From Amycolatopsis coloradensis (GTDB lineage: Bacteria; Actinomycetota; Actinomycetes; Mycobacteriales; Pseudonocardiaceae): a stretch of DNA of 64,000 bases. Shown one piece after another: positions 53,760 through 62,637 of this stretch. The position numbers and the translations under genes were made by a program. The DNA is taken from NCBI RefSeq assembly GCF_037997115.1, contig NZ_CP150484.1, forward strand, positions 856,587 through 920,586, written 5' to 3'. The notes under the pieces were generated by a model, which was given only the letters and a program-made list of their open reading frames with translations, had not been told where the DNA came from and did not search any database. Within the stretch, counting starts at the first letter, position 1; each line of letters begins with the position of its first letter.

Positions 53760-54104
53760 ACCGACCAGCTTAACCAATGGTCGGATGAGTGCACCATGAA
53801 GCCGGGGCAATGGCACCGCCACTGTCAACCGGCTGAATCAGCGAGTTGCCATAAGTTGATCGGTTCGCGCGCCCGAACACAAGGTGAACGCCCGGTTTAC
53901 ATGGTTTCATGTCAAGTAATGCCGGTTTTGGGGCGTTCCGCGCCCGCCGACTGCTCCAGTCAGGCGATCTTGATGGGCCAAGGACTCCCCTGCCGTTTAA
54001 ATGCACCTGAGACATCTGATGTCTCGACTCTGTCGACACCTGCGGAGCGCCGCTGAACCCGAGGGTCGGTCGTCAAAGTTTCAACCTTTCCTCAGGAGGT
54101 TTCA
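53760..54104. other. Intergenic region with a 17-bp palindrome
   Basis: This 345-nt region between divergent genes is relatively AT-rich. It contains the perfect palindrome GAGACATCTGATGTCTC (54009-54025) about 80 nt ahead of the acid phosphatase start and a Shine-Dalgarno AGGAGG near 54094. No small gene was supported. Confidence 0.55.
54009..54025. promoter_or_regulatory. Perfect 17-bp palindrome, possible operator
   Basis: GAGACATC and GATGTCTC flank a central T. The position upstream of a phosphatase gene fits a dimeric repressor site. The regulator is unknown. Confidence 0.45.
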
Positions 54105-54968
54105 ATGTTCTGGAAACGGATCGCGGTCGCGGCCGTGGCCGCGACCGGGCTGGCCACGGCGCTGGTGGTGTCCCATCAGGACAGTCCCGCCGCCGCGGTG
54201 GAGTCCGCCGCGGCGGCGGTGCCCCAGTTCGACCACATCGTCCTCGTGATGTTCGAAAACAAGGACTACAAGGAGATCAGCGGCAGCTCGAAAGCACCGT
54301 ACTTCAACCAACTCGCCTCGCAGGGAGCCAAGTTCACCAAGGCGTACGGGACGACGCACCCGAGTCAGCCGAACTACATCGCCCAGTTCGCGGGCTCGAC
54401 ACACGGTGTCGACAGCAACAAATGCCAGGATCTCGGGAACAAGGAGAATCTCGCTTCCCAGCTGGCGGGGATCGGCAAGAAGTTCGTCGGTTATGCCGAA
54501 AGCATGCCTTCCGACGGCTACACCGGCTGCACGAAGGGAAAATACGCACGCAAGCACAACAGCTGGGTCAGCTTCAGCAATGTGCCGTCGTCGGCGAACA
54601 AACGGTTCTCGTCGTTCCCGAGCGACTTCACCAAGCTGCCGGACGTCGCTTTCGTGACCCCGGACCTGTGCAGCGACATGCACGACTGCCCGGTCGACAC
54701 CGGTGACAAATGGCTGAAGAAGAACCTCGACGCCTACGCGCAGTGGGCGAAGACGCACAACAGCCTGCTCATCGTCAATTTCGACGAGGACAGCGGGACC
54801 TCGGTGAACCAGATCTTCACCACGTTCGTCGGTGCCCACGTGAAGCCGGGCAGCTACAGCGAATCCATCAACCACTACTCGATCCTCCGCACGATCGAGG
54901 CGGCGTTCGGCCTGCCGGGCATCGCCAACGCGGCGAACAAGCCGCCGATCACGAGCGTCTGGCGGTGA
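54105..54968 (+). CDS. Secreted acid phosphatase, phosphoesterase family
   Basis: This 287-residue exported protein has a signal peptide (about 1-32, AAA cleavage). The mature part belongs to the phosphoesterase (PF04185-like) family of AcpA and phospholipase C relatives: VMFENKDYKEISGSS at the N-terminus, THPSQPNYIAQFAGSTHG, and NFDEDSGTSVNQI with the metal-binding acidic residues. It likely hydrolyses phosphomonoesters outside the cell. AGGAGG sits 7 nt before the ATG. It is the second secreted phosphatase in 4 kb. Confidence 0.83.
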   Translation: MFWKRIAVAAVAATGLATALVVSHQDSPAAAVESAAAAVPQFDHIVLVMFENKDYKEISGSSKAPYFNQLASQGAKFTKAYGTTHPSQPNYIAQFAGSTHGVDSNKCQDLGNKENLASQLAGIGKKFVGYAESMPSDGYTGCTKGKYARKHNSWVSFSNVPSSANKRFSSFPSDFTKLPDVAFVTPDLCSDMHDCPVDTGDKWLKKNLDAYAQWAKTHNSLLIVNFDEDSGTSVNQIFTTFVGAHVKPGSYSESINHYSILRTIEAAFGLPGIANAANKPPITSVWR

Positions 54969-55054
54969 TCGGGTGAACTCCGCGGGCGTGTCCACTGTGG
55001 ACGCGCCCGCGGGCAGCCCTTCGTTCTTTTGGCTCCCCGCAGGAAGGCACGACC

Positions 55055-56041
55055 ATGGACCGCACCCGCGTTCTGATCGCCGTCACCGGAACACTCACGC
55101 TGGCCGCGGCCGCCGTGATCTACGTCGGGGCGGCGGGCGCGCGCAACCAGGACGCCGTGTCGGCGGGCACCAGCGACGCCGTCACGCTCGAAGGCCCGCG
55201 GTTGCTGTTCCGCAGCACCGCCGACGCCGACCGCGGGCACGTGTCCAGTGTCAGCGCGGCAGATCCCGGCGGGACACGGGCGGTGTCGACCGTGTCCTGC
55301 AGCCGGGTCCACGCGGCGGGCGGCACCGGGATCTGCCTGCGGCCGGAAACCGGGCTGACCACCTACCAGCTGGCCGTGCTCGACCGCCGTCTCGCGGTGA
55401 CGCAGGAGATCCCGCTGGTCGGGGTGCCCAACCGGGCGCGGGTCTCGGCCGACGGGAAGCGGCTGGCGTGGACGGTGTTCGTCACCGGCGACTCCTACAA
55501 CGGCGGCCGGTTCTCGACTCGCGCCGGCACCCTCGACCTCACCACCGGCGACGTCGAGGGCACGCTCGAGGACTTCGCCGTTACCGTGGAGGGCAAGCCG
55601 TACAAGGCGGCCGACGTCAACTTCTGGGGCGTCACCTTCACCCGGCAGCCGAACCGGTTCTACGCCACCATGTCGACCGGCTCCCACCGGTACCTCGTCG
55701 AAGGCGACTCGACGGCCCGGACCGTGCGGACGGTGCGGGACAACGTCGAATGCCCGTCCCTCTCCCCCGACGAGACCCGCATCGCCTACAAGTCCGCCGT
55801 CGACGGCGATCCCGCGAAGGGCTGGCGGGTCTCGGTGCTCGACCTCGCGAACGGCAGCGTGACCGCGCTGGCCGAGACCCGGAGCGTCGACGACCAGCCC
55901 GCCTGGCTCGACGAGCGCACCGTCGCCTATGCCCTCCCCCGCACGCCAGGACACTCCGACGTCTGGTCGGTCCCCGCCGACGGCACCGGAACGCCGCGGC
56001 TGCTCATCCCGGAGGCCGAGTCGCCCGCCGCGCTGCCCTAG
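55055..56041 (+). CDS. Membrane-anchored TolB-like beta-propeller protein
   Basis: This 328-residue protein has an N-terminal signal anchor (LIAVTGTLTLAAAAVIYVGAA) and repeating TolB-type propeller blades, for example RARVSADGKRLAWTVF, CPSLSPDETRIAYKS and QPAWLDERTVAYAL. It probably acts as a surface-exposed binding or scaffold protein; no catalytic residues are visible. GGAAGG precedes ATG 55055. The isochorismatase gene starts 10 nt after its stop. Confidence 0.72.
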   Translation: MDRTRVLIAVTGTLTLAAAAVIYVGAAGARNQDAVSAGTSDAVTLEGPRLLFRSTADADRGHVSSVSAADPGGTRAVSTVSCSRVHAAGGTGICLRPETGLTTYQLAVLDRRLAVTQEIPLVGVPNRARVSADGKRLAWTVFVTGDSYNGGRFSTRAGTLDLTTGDVEGTLEDFAVTVEGKPYKAADVNFWGVTFTRQPNRFYATMSTGSHRYLVEGDSTARTVRTVRDNVECPSLSPDETRIAYKSAVDGDPAKGWRVSVLDLANGSVTALAETRSVDDQPAWLDERTVAYALPRTPGHSDVWSVPADGTGTPRLLIPEAESPAALP

Positions 56042-56051
56042 GCTGCCGCAT

Positions 56052-56600
56052 ATGAGGGCCGCGCTGCTGATCGTCGACATGCAGGAAATGCTCGTTCCCC
56101 TGGTCTGGCGCGGCGAGGAATTGGCGGCCCGGCTCGCCGGACTCGCCCGGCGAGCCCGTGAGAACGGCGTTCCGGTGATCGCGCTGCGGCAGATCGGCGC
56201 CCCCGGCACCGACTTCGATCCCGCGTCGCCCGGCACACGGGTCAGCGCGCTGCTCGGTCTCGAACCGGTCGACCTGGTGATCGACAAGACGGCGACCGAC
56301 TCCTTCTACCGCACCGGCCTGGCGGGACTGCTGGTCGACCGGGGCGTCGACACCGTGGTGCTGACCGGGCTGGCCACCGACTACTGCGTCGACGCGACCG
56401 CCAGGGCCGCGCAGAGCCACGGCCTGGACGTCGTGCTGGTCGCCGACGGCCACGCGCCGTCCGCCGACGGGGATCCCACCGCGGGCCTGACGGCCGAACA
56501 GGTCATCGCCCGGCACAACCTGCTTCTGAGCACGGCGATCCATCCCGGCGGACGGGTGCGCGTGGTGCCGTCGGCGGAGGTCGAGTTCACCGGCTCGTAG
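56052..56600 (+). CDS. Isochorismatase-family cysteine hydrolase
   Basis: This 182-residue hydrolase of the isochorismatase/nicotinamidase superfamily has Asp9 (LLIVDMQ), Lys79 (VIDKTATDSF) and Cys112 (TGLATDYCVDAT) forming the catalytic triad. The ATDYCV block followed by AA resembles nicotinamidase or pyrazinamidase-type enzymes, but the substrate is not certain. TAGGCT at 56040-56045 lies 6 nt before ATG 56052 and no ribosome binding site is visible, so it can be translated from a leaderless mRNA. Confidence 0.8.
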   Translation: MRAALLIVDMQEMLVPLVWRGEELAARLAGLARRARENGVPVIALRQIGAPGTDFDPASPGTRVSALLGLEPVDLVIDKTATDSFYRTGLAGLLVDRGVDTVVLTGLATDYCVDATARAAQSHGLDVVLVADGHAPSADGDPTAGLTAEQVIARHNLLLSTAIHPGGRVRVVPSAEVEFTGS

Positions 56601-56612
56601 GATCGGCCCGCC

Positions 56613-57125
56613 ATGATCACGAACTTCCTGCTCGACCACTCCGCCCTCGTGCCGGTGGCGATCCTGCTGGTCGCGCTCGTCTGCGCAGTCCTTGGCCTCC
56701 TGTTCGCGGACAGGAGGCGGATCCTCTGGGCGCTCGCGGGGGTGTCGTCGCTCCCGGTCTTCGCGCTGACCTTGGTACCGACGGTGCACACGATCGACGA
56801 GATCCTGTGCACCGTCCAGTTCTCCGTGCCCACGCTGGGCGCGGTCGAACTCCTGGCCAACGTCGCGCTGTTCCTCCCGCCGGTCTGTTTCGCCGCGCTG
56901 GCGTCCCGGCGACCAGTGACGATGCTCGCGGCGGGTTCGGTGCTGTCCGCCGTGATCGAGACGCTCCAGGCGCTCGTGCCCGCGATCGGCCGTGCCTGCG
57001 ACACCAACGACTGGCTGATGAACACCATCGGCGCGGTCCTCGGTGCCCTCATCGCGGCAGGCACGGCGTGGCTGGTGGACCGCCGCGCTCAGTCGGGCAG
57101 TTCGACCGGCGCGATCTCGTCGTAG
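56613..57125 (+). CDS. VanZ-like membrane protein
   Basis: This 170-residue protein has four to five membrane helices with the VanZ-family segments ELLANVALFLPPVCFAAL and SAVIETLQALVP followed by DTNDWLMNTIGAVLGAL. VanZ proteins contribute to low-level teicoplanin tolerance in enterococci; in actinomycetes the function is mostly unknown, so resistance should not be assumed. TAGGAT (56598-56603) precedes the start by 9 nt. Its 3' end overlaps the convergent amine oxidase gene by 37 nt. Confidence 0.8.
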   Translation: MITNFLLDHSALVPVAILLVALVCAVLGLLFADRRRILWALAGVSSLPVFALTLVPTVHTIDEILCTVQFSVPTLGAVELLANVALFLPPVCFAALASRRPVTMLAAGSVLSAVIETLQALVPAIGRACDTNDWLMNTIGAVLGALIAAGTAWLVDRRAQSGSSTGAISS

Positions 57126-58780
57126 ACGTCACCCGGTCCCGGGTTCGCCGGGTCCGTCTCGCCACCGAAGTGGTGCAAGACGCCCCACACCGCGTTGAGC
57201 GCCGTCTGGACGGCGCCTTCGGCCCAGCCGGCGGTCCACGAGACGTCGTCGCCCGCCAGGAAGAGACCGCGGTGGCGCTCCTCCAGCCGGTCCTGCTTGA
57301 AATGGGTGAACAGCCGGTGCTGGTACCGGTAGTGGCCGGGCAGGTTGGCCTTGAACGCGCCCATGAAATGCGGCTCGGCCTCCCACGACACGGTCACCGG
57401 GTCGCCGATGATGTGCCGCCGGACGTCGACGCCCGGATAGATCTCCTTCAGTGACTGCAGCATCACCTCGACCCGCTCGGAGACCGAGAGCGGCAGCCAC
57501 TTCAGCGAGTCGTCGGCCCAGGTGTAGGACAGGCAGATCACCGCGGGCGCGTCCGGGTCGTCGCCGAGCAGGTACGTACCACGCGGCATGCGGTCGGTGA
57601 GCGTCATGCTCATCGTGTCGCGGCCGGTCGCCGGGTCCTTGTCCAGCCAGAAGGGCCGGTCGACCGGGACGAAGACCTTCGAGGACTCCATGTAGTGCGT
57701 GCGCTCGATCGCCGTCCAGTGGTCGATCGGGAACAGCGCCTCGTCGCATTCGATCTTCGACAGCAGCATCCAGCTCTGCGCGGTGAACACCGCCGCCGGG
57801 TAGGTGCGGATGCGGCCCTCGGTGTCGGTCACGGTGATGTTGTTCGGCGCGGTGCGGTGCAGCCGGGCGACGCCGGGGTTCGGGCTCCCGCCGTGCAGCG
57901 AGCTCAAACTCGTTCCCGCGGGCCAGAACGCGATGTCCTCGGGCGCGTGTTCCCACAGCCGCAACGGGAGCTGTCTGCTCCCGCCGACGATACTGCGGTG
58001 CTCGTCGTCGGCACCGGTGTAGACCACCCGCAGGATCTCCAGGATGGAGTTCGGGAAGTCGGTGTCCCAGCCGCCGGTCCCGAAGCCGACCTGTCCGAAG
58101 ATCTCACGGTCGCGGAAGGACGCGAACGCGGGCGAGTCGCAGAGGAAGCCGTAGAAGGTCTGGTTGTCCAGCTTCGGCACGAGTTCGTTCCACAGCCGCT
58201 TGATCGTCTTGACGTCGCGTTCGCGGATCGCCTTCTGCATCTCGGTGAACGCGGCCTGCTCGGACAGTGTGCTGTCCCAGGCGGCCGCGACCTTGCCGAA
58301 GACGGCGGGAAGTTCGTCCGCGGTGCGCGCGTAGTGGCTCTCCCCCTTGAGATCGACGACGGTGCTCGGCGTTCCCGCGGCCAGCGGGTTCGGGAACGGT
58401 GTCGTCTCCAGACCGACCTTGTCGATGTAGTGGAAGAGCGCGGTCGACGCCGGCGGGAAGCGCATCGCGCCCATCTCCGCGACGACGTCGTCCGGGCAGC
58501 CGGGGAAGTTCACCGTGCGCAGGCGGCCGCCGATCTCGGCGATCTCGTACACGACCGGGCGCAGGCCGAGCTTCATCAGCTCGTACGCGGTGACGATGCC
58601 GGAGAGGCCGCCGCCGATCACCGCCACCTCGGTGCCGTGGCGCTCGGCGGGGAGCGAGCCGAGCCCGGCGGGGTTGGCGAGGAAAGCGTCGTAGGCGAAC
58701 GGGAAATCGGGGCCGAACATGGTGATCGGACGGCCCGTGGATTCGTCGTGGTGGATCGCGGTCGGGAGGGCGGAGGTCAT
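57089..58780 (-). CDS. Flavin amino-acid 2-monooxygenase (DavB/IaaM-like)
   Basis: This 563-residue flavin amine oxidase has the FAD-binding AVIGGGLSGIVTAYELMKLGL (from residue 53), GGRLRTVNF and MGAMRFPP motifs, and C-terminal LFLAGDDVSWTAGWAEGAVQTALNAV. Length and motifs match the L-lysine or L-tryptophan 2-monooxygenase group, which turns an amino acid into the corresponding amide. The next-door nitrilase-type gene, overlapping by ATGA, would hydrolyse that amide, as in Pseudomonas davBA for lysine. A tryptophan to indole-3-acetamide route is the alternative. Cytosolic. Confidence 0.78.
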   Translation of the reverse strand: MTSALPTAIHHDESTGRPITMFGPDFPFAYDAFLANPAGLGSLPAERHGTEVAVIGGGLSGIVTAYELMKLGLRPVVYEIAEIGGRLRTVNFPGCPDDVVAEMGAMRFPPASTALFHYIDKVGLETTPFPNPLAAGTPSTVVDLKGESHYARTADELPAVFGKVAAAWDSTLSEQAAFTEMQKAIRERDVKTIKRLWNELVPKLDNQTFYGFLCDSPAFASFRDREIFGQVGFGTGGWDTDFPNSILEILRVVYTGADDEHRSIVGGSRQLPLRLWEHAPEDIAFWPAGTSLSSLHGGSPNPGVARLHRTAPNNITVTDTEGRIRTYPAAVFTAQSWMLLSKIECDEALFPIDHWTAIERTHYMESSKVFVPVDRPFWLDKDPATGRDTMSMTLTDRMPRGTYLLGDDPDAPAVICLSYTWADDSLKWLPLSVSERVEVMLQSLKEIYPGVDVRRHIIGDPVTVSWEAEPHFMGAFKANLPGHYRYQHRLFTHFKQDRLEERHRGLFLAGDDVSWTAGWAEGAVQTALNAVWGVLHHFGGETDPANPGPGDVYDEIAPVELPD

Positions 58781-59532
58781 GCGGAAAGTCCTCGGTACAG
58801 AGCGGGCCTTCGGTCGGCCAGGTGGGTGTTCTCCAGACGCGACGCGGCGAGCGCGTCACGGGTGACTTCGGCGTCGATCAGCTCCGGACCGGCGCCCGCG
58901 CGAGCGAGCACTTCGCCGGTCGGGGCGACGACGCAGGAACGGCCGCAGTAGTTCAGTTCCCGTTCGGTGTCGCAACGATTCGCGTAGGCGACGAACAGCT
59001 GGCTCTCGTAGGCACGGGCGGGCACCAGCGTGTCGGCGACCAGTTCGTAGGGGCTCATCAGCGCGGTCGGCACCACGAGCAGTTCGGTCCCCGCCAGGGC
59101 GTGCGCCCGCACCAGTTCGGGGAACTCGACGTCGTAGCAGATCAGCAGGCCGACGCGGAGATCGCCGAGGTCCGCCTGCACGACCGCCTCGGCGCCCGGC
59201 TCGAACCAGTCACGGTCGATATCGCCGAACAGATGCGTCTTGCGGTAGTTCGCCAGACGTTGTCCGCCGGGGCCGATCAGCTGGACGCTGTTGTACACGC
59301 GGCCGTCGGCGGACTCGGGGTACCCGTAGGCCAGTGCGATACCGCTTTCCCTTGCCAGCGTGGACATCCGCTCCGCCGTCGGACCGTCTGCCGGTTCGGC
59401 GAGTTCGTGGGAACGGGCGCCGATGTGGTAGCCGGTGGTGATCATCTCGGCGGCGATCACGAGATCGGCACCCGACGCCGCGACGACGGACGGCAGCTCG
59501 GCGTACGAGCCCTGATGGACAGCGACCTTCAC
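58777..59532 (-). CDS. Nitrilase-superfamily amidase (DavA-like)
   Basis: This 251-residue carbon-nitrogen hydrolase has the Glu29-Lys98-Cys132 triad (AAEMITTGYH, NYRKTHLFG, LICYDVEFPE). It fits aliphatic amidases of the 5-aminovaleramidase type. GTG 59532 is chosen because TATCGT lies 7 nt upstream and the protein then starts right at its first beta strand; GTG 59550 is an alternative. Overlap with the monooxygenase start indicates a coupled two-step pathway from amino acid to shortened acid. Confidence 0.8.
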   Translation of the reverse strand: MKVAVHQGSYAELPSVVAASGADLVIAAEMITTGYHIGARSHELAEPADGPTAERMSTLARESGIALAYGYPESADGRVYNSVQLIGPGGQRLANYRKTHLFGDIDRDWFEPGAEAVVQADLGDLRVGLLICYDVEFPELVRAHALAGTELLVVPTALMSPYELVADTLVPARAYESQLFVAYANRCDTERELNYCGRSCVVAPTGEVLARAGAGPELIDAEVTRDALAASRLENTHLADRRPALYRGLSA

Positions 59533-59650
59533 ACCGACGACGATATCCACCGTTTCGATGCACCGATAAGAGCAAATCGTTGCACAGAGAAGTGGCATAC
59601 TGTCGAATCAATGCAGCATCACGCAATCCAGCGGCGATTTGTTGTCTGGA

Positions 59651-61687
59651 TCACCCGCCCGGCGGCGGTTCCTCCGCGTGGTCGTCCGTCCAGCCGAGCG
59701 CCTCGGTGATCGCCTTCTCCGCGATGGCCGACATGGTCGACATGTAGGTTCCGCTGACGTGGTTGTCGTCGAGGTAGACGAGCACGTTGCCGATCACCGG
59801 CGGGCAGACCTCGGCCGTGCAGAAGTAGTCGCTGAAGTCGACGAACCGCACGTTCGGCGGGAGATCCGGAAGTGTTTCGTACGGCGGCTGGGCAGCGTAG
59901 AGCTCTGACCGTGGAGTCGCGCATTCAGGCGCCGTGACACCGCGGGCTTCGACACACGCTGACGGCGACTGGCCGAAGCGCGGGTTGTCCCGCACCGCGA
60001 GCACCGGGATGCCCGCGTCGTCCACCTTGCGCCACTGCGCGACGTAGCCGGACGGCACTCGTTCCTCGACGCCGGGTTTCACGTCCCTGGTGCCGATCGT
60101 CATCACCGCGTCGGGGCGGGTGGTGACGATCTCGTCCACCACGGCGGCGTTCCAGTCGATGCAGGACTGGTCCCCCGGCACGGTGTCGGAGTCGGTGGAG
60201 AACGGGCAGCCGCCGCGGAGGATCGACGTGACCTCCCAGTTCTTCTTTTCGGCGATCGGGAGGAGGGCACCGAGGAACTGCCCGGCGTGGGAGTCACCGG
60301 TGACCACGATCCGGCGAGTGGGATGCCCGGAGGTCTGCGAGGTGCAGATCTCGAGGTCGGCGTTGCGCGGGGAAGTGCCGCAGCGGGCGGGGTCGATCCC
60401 GGCCCAGTCTTCGGACACCGCGACGAACGACGGGACGAGCGCGGCGTCGGCGGCGCCCCAGTAGGTGAATCCTTCGGTGTGCGCGAGCGCGCCGGGGTGA
60501 TCGGGGTCGTCGACCGCGATCGAGTAGCGCTCCGCCTGGCTCACGCTCACCCACTGCCACGCGCCTGCCGCGGCGAGCACGGCCGCGAGCGTCGCGGCGC
60601 CGAATCGGTAGGCGCCCCACCGGTTCGCGGTCCCGATCGCGGACACGCGGACCGGTTTTTCGACCAGGTGATGGGTGAGCACGGCGAGGACGAACGCCAG
60701 CGCGATGATCACCGCGCCACCGCGCAGGCCCACCTCCTCACGGTCACGGGCGACGAGGTAGAACACCAGGATCGGCCAGTGCCAGAGGTAGAGCGCATAG
60801 CTCAGATCTCCCAGGTACGTCAGCGGACGGCTGCTGAGAAAGCGATCGGCGCCGGCTTTGAACGCGGTGTCGCCCGCGAGGATCACCAGCGCCGCGGAAA
60901 GCGTCGGCCAGAGCGCGAGATACCCGGGGAAGACCGTGCCGACCTGAAGCACCAGGCCGCAGGAAACGAGACCCGCGACCCCGACCCAGCCGAACACGAC
61001 CCGCGCCGGCCGGGGCACCGAAACCCGGTCGAGCACCAGCGCGAGCAGACCGCCGAGCGCGAATTCCCAGACCCGCGTCAGCGAATCGAAGTACGCCGGC
61101 GGCTGGTCGACCGCGGTCGACCACACCGAATACGCCAGCGACGCCACGAACACCGCGCCGAGCACACCGAGAAGCATCGACCGGACGTTGTGGCGTGTCC
61201 GCCTGGCGACCAGCAACACCAGGCCGACCAGCAACGGCCAAACCACGTAGAACTGCCCCTGGATCGACAACGACCAGAAATGCTGGACCACGCTGGCCGA
61301 GTCGTGCTGCGCGAAGTAGTCGGTGAAATCCGCCGCCAGCTGCCAGTTCTCCAGGTACAGCGCGGAGGCGACGACCTCCTTGATCGTCTGGAACCAGCGA
61401 TTCTGCGGCAGCAGCACCAGGCTCACCGCGACGACCAGCAGCAGCACGGTGAGCGCGGCCGGGAACAACCGCTTGATCATCCGGCCCCACATCGGCCGGT
61501 ACTCGATCCTCCCGCGCACCGCCGCCCGGTGGAGCTGGCCGGTGACGAGGAAGCCGGAGATCAGGAAGAACGCGTCGACGCCGCCGGAGATCCGGCCGAG
61601 CCACACGTGATAGACGACCACCAGAACGCACGCGAGTGCCCGCAGCCCCTGAATTTCCGGGCGGAACCGCCGCTCCGTCTCCCGCAC
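59651..61687 (-). CDS. Acyltransferase-3 with C-terminal SGNH domain (OafA/AmpC-like)
   Basis: This 678-residue membrane protein has an N-terminal acyltransferase-3 domain of about ten helices (FRPEIQGLRALACVLVVVYH, then GVDAFFLISGFLV, catalytic-type His and Arg motifs) and a C-terminal extracytoplasmic SGNH hydrolase-like domain with VTGDSHAGQFLGALLP and LDDNHVSGTYM. Such proteins O-acetylate surface polysaccharides, peptidoglycan or lipids. GTG 61687 is used because the upstream frame holds only repeat DNA. No partner sugar genes are nearby. Confidence 0.85.
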   Translation of the reverse strand: MRETERRFRPEIQGLRALACVLVVVYHVWLGRISGGVDAFFLISGFLVTGQLHRAAVRGRIEYRPMWGRMIKRLFPAALTVLLLVVAVSLVLLPQNRWFQTIKEVVASALYLENWQLAADFTDYFAQHDSASVVQHFWSLSIQGQFYVVWPLLVGLVLLVARRTRHNVRSMLLGVLGAVFVASLAYSVWSTAVDQPPAYFDSLTRVWEFALGGLLALVLDRVSVPRPARVVFGWVGVAGLVSCGLVLQVGTVFPGYLALWPTLSAALVILAGDTAFKAGADRFLSSRPLTYLGDLSYALYLWHWPILVFYLVARDREEVGLRGGAVIIALAFVLAVLTHHLVEKPVRVSAIGTANRWGAYRFGAATLAAVLAAAGAWQWVSVSQAERYSIAVDDPDHPGALAHTEGFTYWGAADAALVPSFVAVSEDWAGIDPARCGTSPRNADLEICTSQTSGHPTRRIVVTGDSHAGQFLGALLPIAEKKNWEVTSILRGGCPFSTDSDTVPGDQSCIDWNAAVVDEIVTTRPDAVMTIGTRDVKPGVEERVPSGYVAQWRKVDDAGIPVLAVRDNPRFGQSPSACVEARGVTAPECATPRSELYAAQPPYETLPDLPPNVRFVDFSDYFCTAEVCPPVIGNVLVYLDDNHVSGTYMSTMSAIAEKAITEALGWTDDHAEEPPPGG

Positions 61688-61982
61688 ACAACCACCACCA
61701 AGATCACGGTCGCCGACGGGCGGGGACCCTACGGCAGGAAGCTGTGAGCGAGCTATGCCCCCTCGTGAGTGGCGAGGTTGCTCGCCACAAGTACATGAAG
61801 GCCGGTCATCTCGAGGGGTTGGGCAAGGAGGCAGGTTGCGAGAGTGGCCAGCCCAGACGGTAGCGAAGGCCTCCTTCCCTACTCTGAAGGTAGGTAAGGA
61901 GGCCTTCACTACGCAGCCGTGGCTTTGGTGAGGCCCATGCTCACCTTTGCCCTATCCCCTCAAGAAAACCCGGCCACGAGAG
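61688..61982. repeat. Composite repeat region between two minus-strand genes
   Basis: A CTCGTGAGTGG-type element near 61762 runs into an 8-bp hairpin (GTGGCGAG at 61769-61776, CTCGCCAC at 61781-61788). AAGTACATGAAGGC follows near 61789, the start of the element at 8972. Last is a hairpin with 23-bp arms (61860-61882 and 61890-61912, core GAAGGCCTCCTT). Several repeat families appear stacked here. Confidence 0.72.
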
Positions 61983-62546
61983 TCAGGTCGACTTCTGGCC
62001 GTCGATGCTCTCCCGCAGGATGTCGGCGTGGCCGGCGTGTTGCGCGGTCTCGGCGATGACGTGCGTCAGCACGCGGCGCACGCTGCGCACCGCGCCCGGC
62101 GGGTTCCAGGGCGCCTCCGGCAGGGGGTGGGTCGCGGAAAGATCCGGGATCGACGAGACGATCTCCCTCGTCCGCGCGGCCACCTGCTCGTAGCGCGCGA
62201 GGATTCCCGCGAGCGTGTCGCCGGGCAGCATCCTGAAGTTGTTCTGGTGGTCGATCGCCCACTGCGGGAACTCGCGGGCGGTACCGGCGCCGAGATCGGC
62301 CCAGGTGACGCCTTCCGGCAGGTCGTAGGTCATCGCGGACGGGCCGTCGACCGCGAACCGCAGCCACATCTCCTCGATCGAAGCGACGTGTTTGATCAGG
62401 CCGCCGAGGCTCAGTTCGCTGACCGTCGGATGCGCGTCGAGCTGCTCGTCCGTGAGCCCCTGGACGGTGGCGGTCAGGGCGGCGCGAACAGTGTCGAGGG
62501 CTTCGAGCAGGTCGGCGCGCTCGGCGTCGAGGATGGTGGCGGTCAT
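61983..62546 (-). CDS. DinB-family (DUF664-type) protein
   Basis: This 187-residue four-helix-bundle protein of the DinB/YfiT superfamily has the metal-binding His triad indicated by LIKHVASIEE and HVIAETAQHAGHADILRE. In actinobacteria these are often mycothiol-dependent transferases or detoxifying enzymes. GGAGGG precedes ATG 62546. It is divergent from the WYL regulator gene, an arrangement frequent in Streptomyces and relatives, suggesting control by it. Confidence 0.83.
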   Translation of the reverse strand: MTATILDAERADLLEALDTVRAALTATVQGLTDEQLDAHPTVSELSLGGLIKHVASIEEMWLRFAVDGPSAMTYDLPEGVTWADLGAGTAREFPQWAIDHQNNFRMLPGDTLAGILARYEQVAARTREIVSSIPDLSATHPLPEAPWNPPGAVRSVRRVLTHVIAETAQHAGHADILRESIDGQKST

Positions 62547-62637
62547 CGGGCCCTCCGGGTTGTCGTTTTCTGGCACATGACGACTCTCTCAGGGGTAGAG
62601 GACAGGTTGTGGCCGCTTCTCCGGGCATCATGGAAAC

